A stretch of DNA of 64,000 nucleotides from NCBI RefSeq assembly GCF_900142645.1, contig NZ_FRBP01000017.1:62001-126000 (forward strand), given 5' to 3'. Position numbers and translations under genes: made by a program. The stretch's first letter is position 1; every line of letters starts with the position of its first letter. Below the pieces are notes generated by a model. The model saw nothing but the letters and a program-made list of their open reading frames with translations. It did no database searches and had not been told where the DNA came from. The stretch is from Eubacterium callanderi. GTDB lineage: Bacteria; Bacillota; Clostridia; Eubacteriales; Eubacteriaceae. Positions 53,115 to 62,244 of the stretch are shown here, in pieces.

Positions 53115-53873
53115 CTAATCTTTGGAATTTTTTTTCTTTTTGTGCTGGAGGAACTCTGGCTCCTCTGGCGGCGGTCCAGGCTCAAAGTCGATGGAGCTGT
53201 AATGCTCGGGCAGCTTTTCGATTTTTGTCATGACCTTTGGCTCCAGATTTCGGCGGCGTTTCCGGGGCTTTCTCTTTGAAAGCACATCCTTGTTCAGCCC
53301 CTGGGCTTCTTCGTCCGTGTGCTCAGCGGGCGTATTATCGGTTTTTGCGCTGGCTTTGGACTTTTTTAATGTCTGCGCGGCCCGCTGGCGTTTTTTTTTA
53401 GCCAGACTTGGCGGGTCGTTGAGAAGCTCTTTGTTTCTGAAAATGGCGATAACCATGAGGATACATCCAACGACCACAAAAATATCGGCAATGTTGAAAA
53501 TAGCAAAGCCAATGAGACGGACGTCGAAAAAGTCAATCACATAGTTCAGGCGGATACGGTCGATCAGATTGCCGACCGCGCCGCTGATGATCATGGACAG
53601 GGCCAGATTAACATCAAAATACCGCTTGGTCTTTGGCATGATGACAAAGAAGTAGACCAACACAATAATAAAAATCAGGGTCAGAAGGATCAGAAAAATC
53701 TGTTTCCCGGCAAAAATACTGAAAGCGGCACCGGTATTCTCCACGTAGGTCAGGTGAAAGACATGGGGGATGACCGGGACAGTGGTGACGGGCGATAAAA
53801 ATGTGACGGCCAGATATTTGGTTAGCTGGTCAACGATGATTCCTCCAATGATGAATAATATATAAAATAACAT
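53115..53873 (-). CDS. lspA: Lipoprotein signal peptidase with a long basic C-terminal tail
   Basis: A 252-residue protein. Residues 1-160 are signal peptidase II: four membrane helices, the NTGAAFS block and the catalytic Asp pair in GNLIDRIR and FNIADIFV. Family members usually end near residue 150-170. Here about 90 further residues follow, highly charged and probably disordered (KKKRQRAAQTLKK, SKRKPRKRRR, and an acidic-aromatic patch ending HKKKKNSKD). The tail is cytosolic by topology and might bind RNA, lipids or partners. AAGGAG precedes ATG 53873. Confidence 0.93.
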   Translation of the reverse strand: MLFYILFIIGGIIVDQLTKYLAVTFLSPVTTVPVIPHVFHLTYVENTGAAFSIFAGKQIFLILLTLIFIIVLVYFFVIMPKTKRYFDVNLALSMIISGAVGNLIDRIRLNYVIDFFDVRLIGFAIFNIADIFVVVGCILMVIAIFRNKELLNDPPSLAKKKRQRAAQTLKKSKASAKTDNTPAEHTDEEAQGLNKDVLSKRKPRKRRRNLEPKVMTKIEKLPEHYSSIDFEPGPPPEEPEFLQHKKKKNSKD

Positions 53874-54114
53874 GGATGCTCCTTAAGAGGGCCGCCGATA
53901 AAAAACGGAGCGGCGGTGCCGTGGGATTCGCTTTTTACCTTGGTCCGGAATTTTATAAATTCAGTGTTAACTGCCTCATTTGTTTTATTATTGTTCAAGT
54001 ATACATGATAATTTGAAATTTTTCAAAGATTTCTTAGAAAATTGTTTAAATTTTTCTCTTAAAATGGTAAGATGAAGGTTGTTAATCTATTTTTTAAGAC
54101 AGGAGGTGCAGAGA

Positions 54115-55362
54115 ATGGGCATTAAATTTGATAAGCAGTATTTAAAATACTATACCTACGCGGTTTTAGGCGTCATTACCATCATTCTGTTTTATAAGAT
54201 ACTCGACAATCTTGGCTTTATTCTCTCGGCTGTCAGCCATGTGGTGGGCTCGGCCTTTGAAATTCTGCTGCCCATTATCATGGGGGCAGTGCTGGCCTAC
54301 TTTTTGTTCCGCCCCATGCGGTGGATTGAGAAAAAAGCCTTTAAGTACATTAAGGGAAGTGAGAAAAAACCAAAACTCGTCAGGCTTCTGGCGGTTTTGG
54401 TCATCTATGTCATCACGATCATCGTGGTGATTCTGTTCATGTATATCTCGATACCGGCCATCATTGACAGCGTGGTGGGCTTAGTGAGCAGTATACCCAC
54501 CTATGCGGCAGAAATCAACACTTTTCTCATAAACCTGTCACAGCGGGGTGGTTTCTTTAAGGATTTGGTGGACATGATACAGCTGGACCTGTCTTCGGTC
54601 CAGAACCTGAATGCCAAGGATACCATGGATTTTATTTTTGGCAATATGAATTTCAACTCCGAATCGGTTAAGCAGATTGGGAACATTGCCGTTGGCTTCG
54701 CCAAGGGAACCACCAGCTTTTTAATCGGCTTTGTGGCAGTCTTTTTCTCCGGCTTCTACCTGATGCTGGACAAGGAAAATATTGAGAGCCAGCTGAAACG
54801 GCTGAACCGTGCCATTATGAGCCCAAAGGCTAACAATGGCTTTAACTGGGCCATCCGTACCATTGACGGTGTTTTTTACAAATACTTCTCTGGTAAAATC
54901 ATGACCTCAGCGTTGATCGGGCTCATCTGCTACATCGGGCTTCTGGTGCTGCGGGTGGAATACGCGCCGCTTATCGCACTGGTAGTGGGCGTGACCAATG
55001 TTATCCCTTATTTTGGTCCGATCATCGGGGCGATCCCCGGTATTTTCCTGACGCTGCTTTACAGTCCGGCCAAGGCCCTCGGGGTTGCAATCTGGATTCT
55101 TGCTGTCCAGCAGTTTGACGGCAATGTTCTGGGACCAAACGTCCTTGGGAAAATCGTGGAGCTGAACCCCTTCTGGGTGCTGTTCTGCGTCATGGTGGGC
55201 GGAAGCCTCTTCGGGCCGCTCGGCATGTTTGTGGCCATTCCGTTTTTTGCGGTCATCAAGGTGTTTGTCACTGAGGCGCTGGTTCGTTGGGAACGGCGTA
55301 AGACGACGGTTCAGGAAGAGGTTACGGACAAAATTAATGAAAATATGAAGGATCTTTTATAG
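54115..55362 (+). CDS. AI-2E family (PerM-like) membrane protein
   Basis: A 415-residue polytopic protein. It has the PerM/AI-2 exporter family layout: hydrophobic N-terminal pairs, a soluble middle region, then the conserved TNVIPYFGPIIGAIPG loop near residues 294-309 and the QQFDGNVLGPN block. I chose ATG 54115 after AGGAGGTG; TTG 54079 further up is unsupported. The substrate is unknown; relatives export solutes or Na+/Li+. The gap to lspA holds divergent promoters that I could not place with confidence. Confidence 0.9.
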   Translation: MGIKFDKQYLKYYTYAVLGVITIILFYKILDNLGFILSAVSHVVGSAFEILLPIIMGAVLAYFLFRPMRWIEKKAFKYIKGSEKKPKLVRLLAVLVIYVITIIVVILFMYISIPAIIDSVVGLVSSIPTYAAEINTFLINLSQRGGFFKDLVDMIQLDLSSVQNLNAKDTMDFIFGNMNFNSESVKQIGNIAVGFAKGTTSFLIGFVAVFFSGFYLMLDKENIESQLKRLNRAIMSPKANNGFNWAIRTIDGVFYKYFSGKIMTSALIGLICYIGLLVLRVEYAPLIALVVGVTNVIPYFGPIIGAIPGIFLTLLYSPAKALGVAIWILAVQQFDGNVLGPNVLGKIVELNPFWVLFCVMVGGSLFGPLGMFVAIPFFAVIKVFVTEALVRWERRKTTVQEEVTDKINENMKDLL

Positions 55363-55400
55363 AGAAATAATAAAACACTTTTGAAAGGATAGACAGACAA

Positions 55401-56627
55401 ATGGAAAATGTATTTGACGTACTAAAAGAACGCGGTATGATCGAGCAGTGTACCAATGAGGAAGAAATCCGTAAATTATTGGGCAGCGAATCGGTCACCT
55501 TTTATATTGGCTTTGACCCGACGGCAGACAGCCTGCACGTTGGGCACTTCATCCAGATTATGGTGATGGCGCACATGCAGCGCTACGGGCACAGACCCAT
55601 TGCCCTGATCGGCGGTGGAACCACCATGATCGGGGACCCCTCGGGCAGACAGGACCTGCGTCAGGTCATGACCCAGGAACGGATTGCGGAAAACGGCGAA
55701 AAATTCAAAAAGGTCTTTGAAAAATTCCTGACCTTTGAGGATGATAGAGCCATGATGGTCAACAACGCAGAATGGCTTCTGCCGCTCAACTACATCGAGT
55801 TCCTGCGGGATGTGGGCTCCCACTTCTCCGTCAACCGGATGCTCACAGCCGAGTGCTACAAATCCAGAATGGAAAAGGGCCTGACCTTCCTTGAATTTAA
55901 CTACATGCTGCTGCAGGCCTATGACTTCTATGTGCTGCACAAAAACTATGGCTGTAAAATGCAGTTCGGCGGCAATGACCAGTGGTCTAATATCATCGCC
56001 GGGGCTGAGCTGGTGCGCCGCAAGGATGCCCAAACTGTATACGGCATGACCTTCTCTCTGCTGACCACCAGCGAGGGCATTAAAATGGGTAAAACCGCCA
56101 AGGGCGCGCTGTGGCTTGATCCCGAAAAAACCTCACCCTACGAGTTCTACCAGTACTGGCGGAATGTGGCGGACGCTGACGTTGAGAAATGCCTGGCAAT
56201 GCTCACCTTCCTGCCCATGGATGAGGTTCACCGTCTGGGTTCCCTGGAGGGTTCTGAAATCAACAAAGCCAAGGAAATCCTGGCCTATGAGGTTACCGCT
56301 ATGGTTCACAGCAAGGAGGACGCCGACAAGGCGCAGGAAGCTTCAAGAGCCTTGTTTGCGGGCGGTGTGAAGACCGACGATATCCCAAGCGTGGACCTGT
56401 CACGGGATGCGCTGGGCGACGGTATGGAAATCCTGACGCTGCTCGATGCAGCAGGCCTGATTCCGAGCAGAAGTGAAGGCCGCAGGCTGGTACAGCAGGG
56501 CGGTATTGAAGTGGACGGCAATAAGATTACAGACATCAAGGCGCTTGTCACACCGGCTGATTTCAAGGATGACGCCATCATCGTTAAAAAGGGCAAGAAA
56601 GTCTATCGTCAGATTAAATTAGTATAA
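55401..56627 (+). CDS. tyrS: Tyrosyl-tRNA synthetase
   Basis: A 408-residue class I aminoacyl-tRNA synthetase. The HIGH-type motif is in DSLHVGH, the KMSKS-type motif is KMGKT, and the C-terminal S4-like RNA-binding domain runs from about residue 345. GAAAGGAT precedes ATG. The gap to the preceding gene is only 38 bases, so there is no room for a T-box leader, which is common for tyrS in Firmicutes. A tRNA-Tyr gene lies 5 kb downstream. Confidence 0.97.
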   Translation: MENVFDVLKERGMIEQCTNEEEIRKLLGSESVTFYIGFDPTADSLHVGHFIQIMVMAHMQRYGHRPIALIGGGTTMIGDPSGRQDLRQVMTQERIAENGEKFKKVFEKFLTFEDDRAMMVNNAEWLLPLNYIEFLRDVGSHFSVNRMLTAECYKSRMEKGLTFLEFNYMLLQAYDFYVLHKNYGCKMQFGGNDQWSNIIAGAELVRRKDAQTVYGMTFSLLTTSEGIKMGKTAKGALWLDPEKTSPYEFYQYWRNVADADVEKCLAMLTFLPMDEVHRLGSLEGSEINKAKEILAYEVTAMVHSKEDADKAQEASRALFAGGVKTDDIPSVDLSRDALGDGMEILTLLDAAGLIPSRSEGRRLVQQGGIEVDGNKITDIKALVTPADFKDDAIIVKKGKKVYRQIKLV

Positions 56628-56639
56628 GAGGTGACCGAA

Positions 56640-57875
56640 TTGATTAGTTCAAATCCAGTGCGGGGCGCGCGTGATATTCTGCCCCGGGAAATGCTTATCC
56701 GGGATCAGCTAGAACAGCAGATCCTGGAGATTTACAGAAGTCATGGGTTCTCGCGGATTGAAACGCCGGCCCTTGAAAATATCGAATTGCTGCTCGGCAG
56801 CGACGGCGGCGAAAACCTGAAGATGCTCTTCACGGTTTTAAAGCGCGGCGACAAGCTTAAGGTTCATGAGGAAAGCACTGTGTCGGATCTGTGCGATATG
56901 GGCTTGCGCTTTGATCTGACCCTGCCGCTGAGCCGTTTTTACTCCAACAATGCCGGTGAGCTGGAAACGCCTTTTAAAGCCATCCAGATCGGCAATGTGT
57001 TCCGGGCGGAGCGCCCGCAGAAGGGGCGTTACCGTTCCTTCAAGCAGTGCGATATTGATATCATTGGCGATCCCACGGTATCGGCTGAGATGGAACTGAT
57101 CAACACGACCTCCAAAGCGCTCATGGCCATCGGCTTTGAGGGCTTCACCATCAAGGTGAATGACCGCAAGCTGCTCAACGCCTTTATCGCAAAGGCGGGC
57201 TTTAAGGAAGAGGATGCAGGCTCGGTCTGCATTTCCCTGGACAAGGCGGATAAGATCGGCGCGGACGGCGTGAAAAAGGAACTCATCGAAAAGGGCTATG
57301 ACGAAGCCATAGTGGGTGCTTTCGTGGATGAGGCAGCCACCATCACCCTGGACAACATCGGCGAAAAGGTTGACGAGCCCGAGGCGGTGGCGGACCTGAA
57401 AAAGGTCATTGAAACCAGCGCGGCCCTTTCTGGCGGCAGGTACCAGGTTGTCTTTGACTTTACATTGATCCGCGGCATGGGCTATTATACCGGCCAGATC
57501 TTTGAGGTCAGCTATGGGCCCTATGGCTTTTCCATTGCCGGCGGCGGGCGCTATGACAATATGATCGGCAAATACTCTAAAAATTCGGTTCCGGCGGTTG
57601 GCTTTTCCATCGGCTTTGAACGGATTGTCAACATTCTTCTGGAGGAACAGGCAGACAAGGCGGTTGAAAACAAGCGGCTTCTCCTGTTCTACGACGCGGG
57701 TAAGGACGCGATGACTGAGGTCATTCCCTACGCCGATAAGCTGAGGGCGGACGGCTACACGGTCAATCTGGTCGCCATGAAGAAAAAATTCGGCAAGCAG
57801 ATCAATTATTACGAAGGCAAGGGCTACGGCGGATTCATGGTTTTTGGCAGGGACGAAGAAATAAAAGCATTTTAG
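56640..57875 (+). CDS. hisS: Histidyl-tRNA synthetase
   Basis: A 411-residue class II synthetase. Motif 1 follows the conserved RGARDILP, motif 2 is FRAERPQKGRYRSF, and the histidine motifs are RGMGYYTGQIFE and SIAGGGRYD. The C-terminal anticodon-binding domain is short but present. I chose TTG 56640, because GAGGTGA sits five bases upstream and the protein then starts near the family start; GTG 56631 is in frame but inside the binding site. HisZ was considered, but motif 2 and the catalytic residues favour an active HisS. It is coupled to tyrS (12-base gap). Confidence 0.9.
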   Translation: MISSNPVRGARDILPREMLIRDQLEQQILEIYRSHGFSRIETPALENIELLLGSDGGENLKMLFTVLKRGDKLKVHEESTVSDLCDMGLRFDLTLPLSRFYSNNAGELETPFKAIQIGNVFRAERPQKGRYRSFKQCDIDIIGDPTVSAEMELINTTSKALMAIGFEGFTIKVNDRKLLNAFIAKAGFKEEDAGSVCISLDKADKIGADGVKKELIEKGYDEAIVGAFVDEAATITLDNIGEKVDEPEAVADLKKVIETSAALSGGRYQVVFDFTLIRGMGYYTGQIFEVSYGPYGFSIAGGGRYDNMIGKYSKNSVPAVGFSIGFERIVNILLEEQADKAVENKRLLLFYDAGKDAMTEVIPYADKLRADGYTVNLVAMKKKFGKQINYYEGKGYGGFMVFGRDEEIKAF

Positions 57876-57881
57876 CAGTTC

Positions 57882-57910
57882 AAGGGCGTGGCTTTAGCAC
57901 ACGCCTTTCT
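57882..57910 (+). terminator. Terminator after hisS
   Basis: AAGGGCGTG/CACGCCTTT hairpin with one wobble pair, followed by CTCAGTTTT. The tail is weak. Confidence 0.65.
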
Positions 57911-57951
57911 CAGTTTTAATGCGAAAAAATAAATGAACGGTAAGGAAAATT

Positions 57952-59118
57952 ATGAACAGACAAGTACATCTGATCGCGACGACAGCCTTTGGGCTGGAGA
58001 GTGTGGTAAAGGATGAAATTAAACGCCTGGGTTATGAGATCGAGGCGGTTGAAAACGGGCGGGTTTATTACACCGGTCCTCTTTCGGCCATTCCGGAGTC
58101 CAATTTATGGCTGCGGTGCGCAGACCGGGTTCTGCTGAAAATGGGGCAGTTTCGAGCGGAAACCTTTGACGCGCTTTTTGAAAAAACCAAGGCGCTGCCC
58201 TGGGAGGACTGGATTCCCGTGAAGGGGGTCTTTCCGGCAGCCAAGATCACCAGCGTAAAATCCAAGCTTTTCAGCAAATCGGACGGACAGCGGATCGTGA
58301 AAAAGGCAGTGGTTGAGCGGCTGAAAAAAGTCTACGGCGTGGGCTGGTTTGAGGAAACGGAAGGCAATTATCCCATCCACATTCAGATTTTGAAGGATGA
58401 GGTGGTCTTGTCCATTGACACCAGCGGCTCTGGCCTGAATAAGCGCGGCTACAGACAGTACGGCAATGAGGCGCCGCTCAAGGAAACCATTGCCGCGGCG
58501 CTGGTTTACCTGTCACGCTGGCAGCCCCACCGTGTTTTCCTTGACCCGCTGTGCGGATCTGGAACCATTGTCATTGAGGCAGCCCTGATGGGGAAAAACA
58601 TTGCGCCGGGGTTAAAACGGAACTTTGTTTCTGAGGAATGGCCAGCCATACCAGCCCGTCTGTGGGAGGAAGCGCGGGAAAATGCCCGGGCGGCGGTCAA
58701 TGACCGTGAGTTCCGGCTTCTGGGGTCGGATATTGACCCAGCGGCGCTGAAGCAGGCGCGTATCAACGCAGAGCTGGCTGGTGTGAGTGGCTATGTGGCC
58801 TTCCAGAAGCTGCCTGTGCAGTCCATCGCCACCAAACGGCGCTACGGGGTCATTGTCACCAATCCGCCCTACGGCGAGCGCATCGGGCAGGAAAAGGAGA
58901 TTCAGGCACTCTACCGCGATATGGGCGAGGCGTTTTCAGGACTGGAGGACTGGTCCTACTTTGTTATCACCGGCTATCCGGAATTTGAGCGTTATTTTGG
59001 CAAAAAAGCCACGAAAAACCGCAAGCTCTACAACAGCACCATCAAAACCTATTTCTACCAGTATTTCGGCCCGCTGCCGCCCAGAAAGCGGCATGAGGGG
59101 GAAGCGGACGACCGGTAA
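57952..59118 (+). CDS. THUMP-domain class I SAM-dependent RNA methyltransferase (RlmL/YpsC type)
   Basis: A 388-residue protein. The N-terminal THUMP/ferredoxin-like RNA-binding region (about 1-160) precedes a Rossmann methyltransferase with LDPLCGSGTIVIEA and the N6-adenine/N2-guanine-type catalytic NPPYGERIG. Relatives modify G2445 of 23S rRNA or tRNA; the target is inferred from family. The stop codon lies in the stem of a GACCGGTAA/TTACCGGTC hairpin (59110-59130). Confidence 0.92.
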   Translation: MNRQVHLIATTAFGLESVVKDEIKRLGYEIEAVENGRVYYTGPLSAIPESNLWLRCADRVLLKMGQFRAETFDALFEKTKALPWEDWIPVKGVFPAAKITSVKSKLFSKSDGQRIVKKAVVERLKKVYGVGWFEETEGNYPIHIQILKDEVVLSIDTSGSGLNKRGYRQYGNEAPLKETIAAALVYLSRWQPHRVFLDPLCGSGTIVIEAALMGKNIAPGLKRNFVSEEWPAIPARLWEEARENARAAVNDREFRLLGSDIDPAALKQARINAELAGVSGYVAFQKLPVQSIATKRRYGVIVTNPPYGERIGQEKEIQALYRDMGEAFSGLEDWSYFVITGYPEFERYFGKKATKNRKLYNSTIKTYFYQYFGPLPPRKRHEGEADDR

Positions 59119-59286
59119 TATTTACCGGTCATGGCTTTTGGGTAAAGCTGAAAGGAAGCGGCAAAGATAGAGCGAAAGGCGATTTTAATGGAAAATGGAG
59201 AAGGTACTCTATCTCTTTATAAAAAATTTAATAATAATTGATTAATGTTTCAATGTTAAAATAAAATAAAAATAAGCAGGTATAAA
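59119..59286. other. Gap with repeat remnant and weak promoter before rlmB
   Basis: AATGGAAAATGGAGAA (59187-59202) matches the end units of the 9663 element. TTGATT (59238-59243), 18 bases and TAAAAT (59262-59267) may be the rlmB promoter. No small gene is seen. Confidence 0.45.
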
Positions 59287-60138
59287 ATGAAAAAGAATGA
59301 TCGTAAAAAAACGCGGAATGACCATGGGCGGGAACAGAAAAAGGAAAGCTACCATCGGGCGGACCTGAAGCGGCGCGAAACGCGCAGACAGGACGATGAA
59401 GGAGATGACCGCTTTGTGATCGTGGGCAAAAACCCGGTGATGGAAGCGCTCCGCTCAGAACAGCAGATGGATAAGCTGCTGATCCTCAAGGACAATAAAG
59501 ACCATGTGCTGGGCGACCTTGCCGAAAAGGCACGCAGGCGGGGCATTGTGGTTCAGAGTGTTGAGAAAATCAAGCTAGAGGGTCTGGCGGACGGACAGCC
59601 GCACCAGGGCGTGGCGGCCATGATGGCGCCCTTTCCCTACAGCAGCATGGAGGATGTGCTGGCAAAGGCAGACGCTAAGGGCGAGGAGCCCCTTGTGGTG
59701 ATCTTAGACCATCTGACCGATCCCCACAACCTGGGCGCGATTATCAGAAGCGCCAACCTCTGCGGGGTACACGGGGTTATTATCCCCAAGCGCCGGTCGG
59801 CGAGCCTGACAGCCGTATCCGTCAAGGCATCCTCGGGCGCCGTGGCCCATACCCCCATTGTCAAGGTCGGAAACCTGACCCAGTGCATTGATGAGCTCAA
59901 GGCAAAGGGCTTCTGGATCATGGCAGCGGATATGGACGGCGCCCCTTACTACAAAAACGATTTTAAGGGCAAGCTGGCCATTATCATCGGCAACGAGGGC
60001 AAGGGTATCAGCCCCAATGTGAAAAAACAGTGCGATTACAGTGTTTCGATTCCGCTTTACGGCGATATTGATTCTTTTAACGCGTCGGCCGCAGCGGCCA
60101 TTATCCTGAGCGAGGCAGCCAGACAGCGCCACCAGTAG
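59287..60138 (+). CDS. rlmB: 23S rRNA (guanosine-2251-2'-O)-methyltransferase
   Basis: A 283-residue SpoU-family methyltransferase. It has a charged N-terminal tail (about 1-45, rich in Lys/Arg), the substrate-binding domain opening with GKNPVMEAL, and the trefoil-knot SPOUT domain with LDHLTDPHNLGAIIRSA, IGNEGKGIS and the closing SFNASAAAAI. The order rlmB - NYN protein - sigH is conserved in clostridia. Short inverted pieces of the MITE-like element lie on both sides (59187 and 60178). Confidence 0.94.
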   Translation: MKKNDRKKTRNDHGREQKKESYHRADLKRRETRRQDDEGDDRFVIVGKNPVMEALRSEQQMDKLLILKDNKDHVLGDLAEKARRRGIVVQSVEKIKLEGLADGQPHQGVAAMMAPFPYSSMEDVLAKADAKGEEPLVVILDHLTDPHNLGAIIRSANLCGVHGVIIPKRRSASLTAVSVKASSGAVAHTPIVKVGNLTQCIDELKAKGFWIMAADMDGAPYYKNDFKGKLAIIIGNEGKGISPNVKKQCDYSVSIPLYGDIDSFNASAAAAIILSEAARQRHQ

Positions 60139-60269
60139 AGACGGTCTGGACCGCACCGGATTTAACGTTAAGCGTTGTTCTCAATTCTCCATTAAAAAGG
60201 ATCCTGTTTGGGCGGTATGAATTCATTTTGTGTCTGTCCGTTCTCAAAAACGGATAAATACTGAAGGGG

Positions 60270-60800
60270 GTGTCAAAAATAAAAACCTATCTGATTGTCG
60301 ACGGCTACAATGTGATCCACCATTTAGCTGAGATGGAAGGGCTTACCGATTTTAATCTGGAGGAGGCCCGGGAGGATCTGATCGAGCAGCTGAACAGCTA
60401 CAGCGGGCTGATGGGCTATGAGACGGTTTTGGTTTTTGACGCTTATTCCCAGGAAAACGCAGAGCGGCGCGAGGAGATACGGGGACGCATCAAGGTGGTC
60501 TTTACTGAGAAGAACAAAACCGCCGACACCTATATCGAAAAACTGGTATTCAGCCTGCCCAGGCCCTACACGGTCAAAGTGGTCACTTCAGACTATACGC
60601 TTCAGCGTGTGGTGCTGGCAAACGGCGGGGAGCGGGTGCCCTCCCGCGAACTGATACAGGCCATGGCTGAGAGTGCGAAACAGGTCAGAAAGCAGTACCG
60701 TAGGACCGAGAGTGATACCCGCAACAAGCTGGAGGATTACATGGATGACGAGGTGCTGGCCGTTATGAGAGAACTGAGAAAAGGAAATGTGGAGGATTGA
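60270..60800 (+). CDS. NYN-domain RNA-binding/nuclease protein (YacP/Rae1 family)
   Basis: A 176-residue protein with the PIN-like NYN fold: LIVDGYNVIHH at residues 7-17, VVFDAYSQ with Asp near 56, and VVTSDYTLQ. Rae1 of Bacillus subtilis is a ribosome-linked endoribonuclease. It starts at GTG 60270 after GAAGGGG. It overlaps sigH (TGATG), as in other Firmicutes. Confidence 0.92.
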   Translation: MSKIKTYLIVDGYNVIHHLAEMEGLTDFNLEEAREDLIEQLNSYSGLMGYETVLVFDAYSQENAERREEIRGRIKVVFTEKNKTADTYIEKLVFSLPRPYTVKVVTSDYTLQRVVLANGGERVPSRELIQAMAESAKQVRKQYRRTESDTRNKLEDYMDDEVLAVMRELRKGNVED

Positions 60801-61375
60801 TGGACAAGGATCTGGAACTTGTGAAAAAAGCCCAGGGCGGTGATAAGGAAGCAGTGGTGACCATTGTGGAAAAATACCGCTGTGTGGTGACGCAGAAGGC
60901 CCGGCCCTTTTACTACATCGGCGGCGACCAGGAGGATTTGATCCAGGAGGGCATGATCGCGCTGCTGGGGGCGATCTGGGATTACCGTGAGGACCGGGGC
61001 ACAAGCTTTAAAACCTTTGCCGGCCTGTGTGTGGAAAACCGTATAAAAAGTGTGGTCACAAAAGCGAAACGGCCGAAGCACAGCCCGATGGGCGATACGG
61101 TCTCCCTGTATTCACCCATCTCGGAGGATGACCCGGATACCACGCTGCTGGATCTGGTGGCCTCCACTGCGGCGCTGGACCCTGATGAGGAGCTGGTGAC
61201 CCGCGAGGCTGTGGAGCATTTCAGCCAGGTGGCTAAGAGCGAGCTCTCAGAGCTGGAAAAGCAGGTGCTTTATTTTTACCTGAAGGGCGCTTCCCACCAG
61301 GAGATCAGCGATAAGATCGGCCGGTCGAAAAAGGCTGTGGACAACGCGATCCAGCGTATCCGAAAAAAAATCTAA
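60800..61375 (+). CDS. sigH: RNA polymerase sigma factor SigH
   Basis: A 191-residue sigma-70-type factor (sigma-30). Region 2 contains DLIQEGMIALLGAIWDY, and region 4 contains the helix-turn-helix KGASHQEISDKIGRSKKAVDNAIQRI. It governs transition to stationary phase and, where present, sporulation. ATG 60800 overlaps the preceding stop; GGAGG lies 4 bases upstream. TTG 60797 is too close to that site. Confidence 0.95.
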   Translation: MDKDLELVKKAQGGDKEAVVTIVEKYRCVVTQKARPFYYIGGDQEDLIQEGMIALLGAIWDYREDRGTSFKTFAGLCVENRIKSVVTKAKRPKHSPMGDTVSLYSPISEDDPDTTLLDLVASTAALDPDEELVTREAVEHFSQVAKSELSELEKQVLYFYLKGASHQEISDKIGRSKKAVDNAIQRIRKKI

Positions 61376-61444
61376 AAATTTTAATAAAACCCCTTGACTA
61401 TCCTATCAGAATAGAGTATCATATAGAAGCTGTCGATGTTGAGT

Positions 61445-61486
61445 CCGAATTTGCGAAGCGAATTTGGCAGCACGCATAGAGCGTGC
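61445..61486 (+). ncRNA. Structured spacer repeat, copy 1 (before tRNA-Tyr)
   Basis: Two hairpins, CCGAATTTGC..GCGAATTTGG (61445-61467) and GCACGC/GCGTGC (61470-61486), then a GGTAACGAGAC stretch. Copy 2, after tRNA-Tyr, keeps the pairing with changed bases (GTGCGC/GCGCAC), which indicates that the RNA structure is selected. The role may be tRNA precursor processing. Confidence 0.55.
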
Positions 61487-61565
61487 GGTAACGAGACAAG
61501 CGCAAGTGATACGGAGATTTCCCTGAAAGGTTATGAAATTTCCAAAGCATTTGTGATCCTTATAT

Positions 61566-61650
61566 GGGGAGATGCCCGAGTGGCTAAAGGGGGCGGACTG
61601 TAAATCCGTTGACTGAGTCTACGATGGTTCGAATCCATCTCTCCCCACCA
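61566..61650 (+). tRNA. tRNA-Tyr (GTA)
   Basis: An 85-base class II tRNA with encoded CCA. Acceptor GGGGAGA pairs with TCTCCCC, the anticodon loop is CTGTAAA (anticodon GTA), there is a long variable arm, and the T loop is GGTTCGAATCC. Confidence 0.96.
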
Positions 61651-61659
61651 ACGTTTTGT

Positions 61660-61711
61660 CCAAATTTATGGAGTGAATTTGGTAGTGCGCATGGAGCGTT
61701 AGCGGGCGCAC
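61660..61711 (+). ncRNA. Structured spacer repeat, copy 2 (before tRNA-Thr)
   Basis: CCAAATTTATGGAGTGAATTTGG (61660-61682, 23 bases in two arms) followed by GTGCGC/GCGCAC (61685-61690 with 61706-61711) and a GGCAACAAAAC stretch. It aligns with copy 1 through most of its length, with compensatory changes in the second stem. Both copies end in GATCCTT-TATA just before the next tRNA. Confidence 0.55.
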
Positions 61712-61794
61712 GGCAACAAAACTAACGCAGATGACGAAGCAGTTATCCGATAAGGATAATCGAATTGCTGAGGAATCTACGATCCTTTATACAT

Positions 61795-61870
61795 GCCCTT
61801 GTAGCTCAGCAGGTAGAGCACCACCATGGTAAGGTGGGGGTCTCCGGTTCGAATCCGGACAAGGGCTCCA
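61795..61870 (+). tRNA. tRNA-Thr (GGT)
   Basis: A 76-base tRNA with encoded CCA. Acceptor GCCCTTG pairs with CAAGGGC, the anticodon loop ATGGTAA gives anticodon GGT, and the T arm is CCGGTTCGAATCCGG. Confidence 0.96.
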
Positions 61871-61882
61871 TACACAGACATT

Positions 61883-61947
61883 TAAGCGGCTTTTAGAAGC
61901 TGTTTTTTTTATGCCGGTTGTCCATTTTGACGACCGGTTTTTTCTTG
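61883..61947 (+). terminator. Two terminator-like hairpins after the tRNA genes
   Basis: AAGCGGCTT/AAGCTGTTT with an eight-T tail (about 61883-61910) and then CCGGTTGTC/GACGACCGG with TTTTTTC (about 61915-61947). The rest of the gap up to 62244 holds no gene; the promoter at 62124 is listed separately. Confidence 0.75.
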
Positions 61948-62123
61948 CCAATTTTCGGCTTGGGCAGGCTTTCCGCTGCTTATCCGGAAACAGGAGATCG
62001 CAGGCCGGTAGGGGTTGTTTCATTACTGAACGGATACAAAGACACAAACTAAGGGCAGGATGTGGGCATCTCACAAAAAGTCACAGAGGTGTCACTTTCT
62101 CAGCGTGACAAATTTTTTTAGAA

Positions 62124-62152
62124 TTGCGGTTACAGGCAAAAGGCAGTATGAT
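62124..62152 (+). promoter_or_regulatory. Promoter of the repeat-bearing wall protein
   Basis: TTGCGG (62124-62129), a 17-base spacer and TATGAT (62147-62152), about 90 bases before the start codon. Confidence 0.55.
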
Positions 62153-62244
62153 TTAAGGACGATTATCAGAAGAGAATGCTTTTTAATATTCTTGTCTGGG
62201 GAGGTACTGGTGTTTTTAAATGATATTTATAAAGGAGAGATCAA

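Noticed and set aside
55363-55400. T-box leader before tyrS or hisS
   Set aside because: The gap before tyrS is 38 bases and that before hisS is 12, and no T-box sequence is present.
61400-61790. 5S rRNA or additional tRNA in the spacers of the tRNA cluster
   Set aside because: Only the two tRNAs fold as cloverleaves; the spacers show hairpins but no tRNA T-loop or 5S signature.
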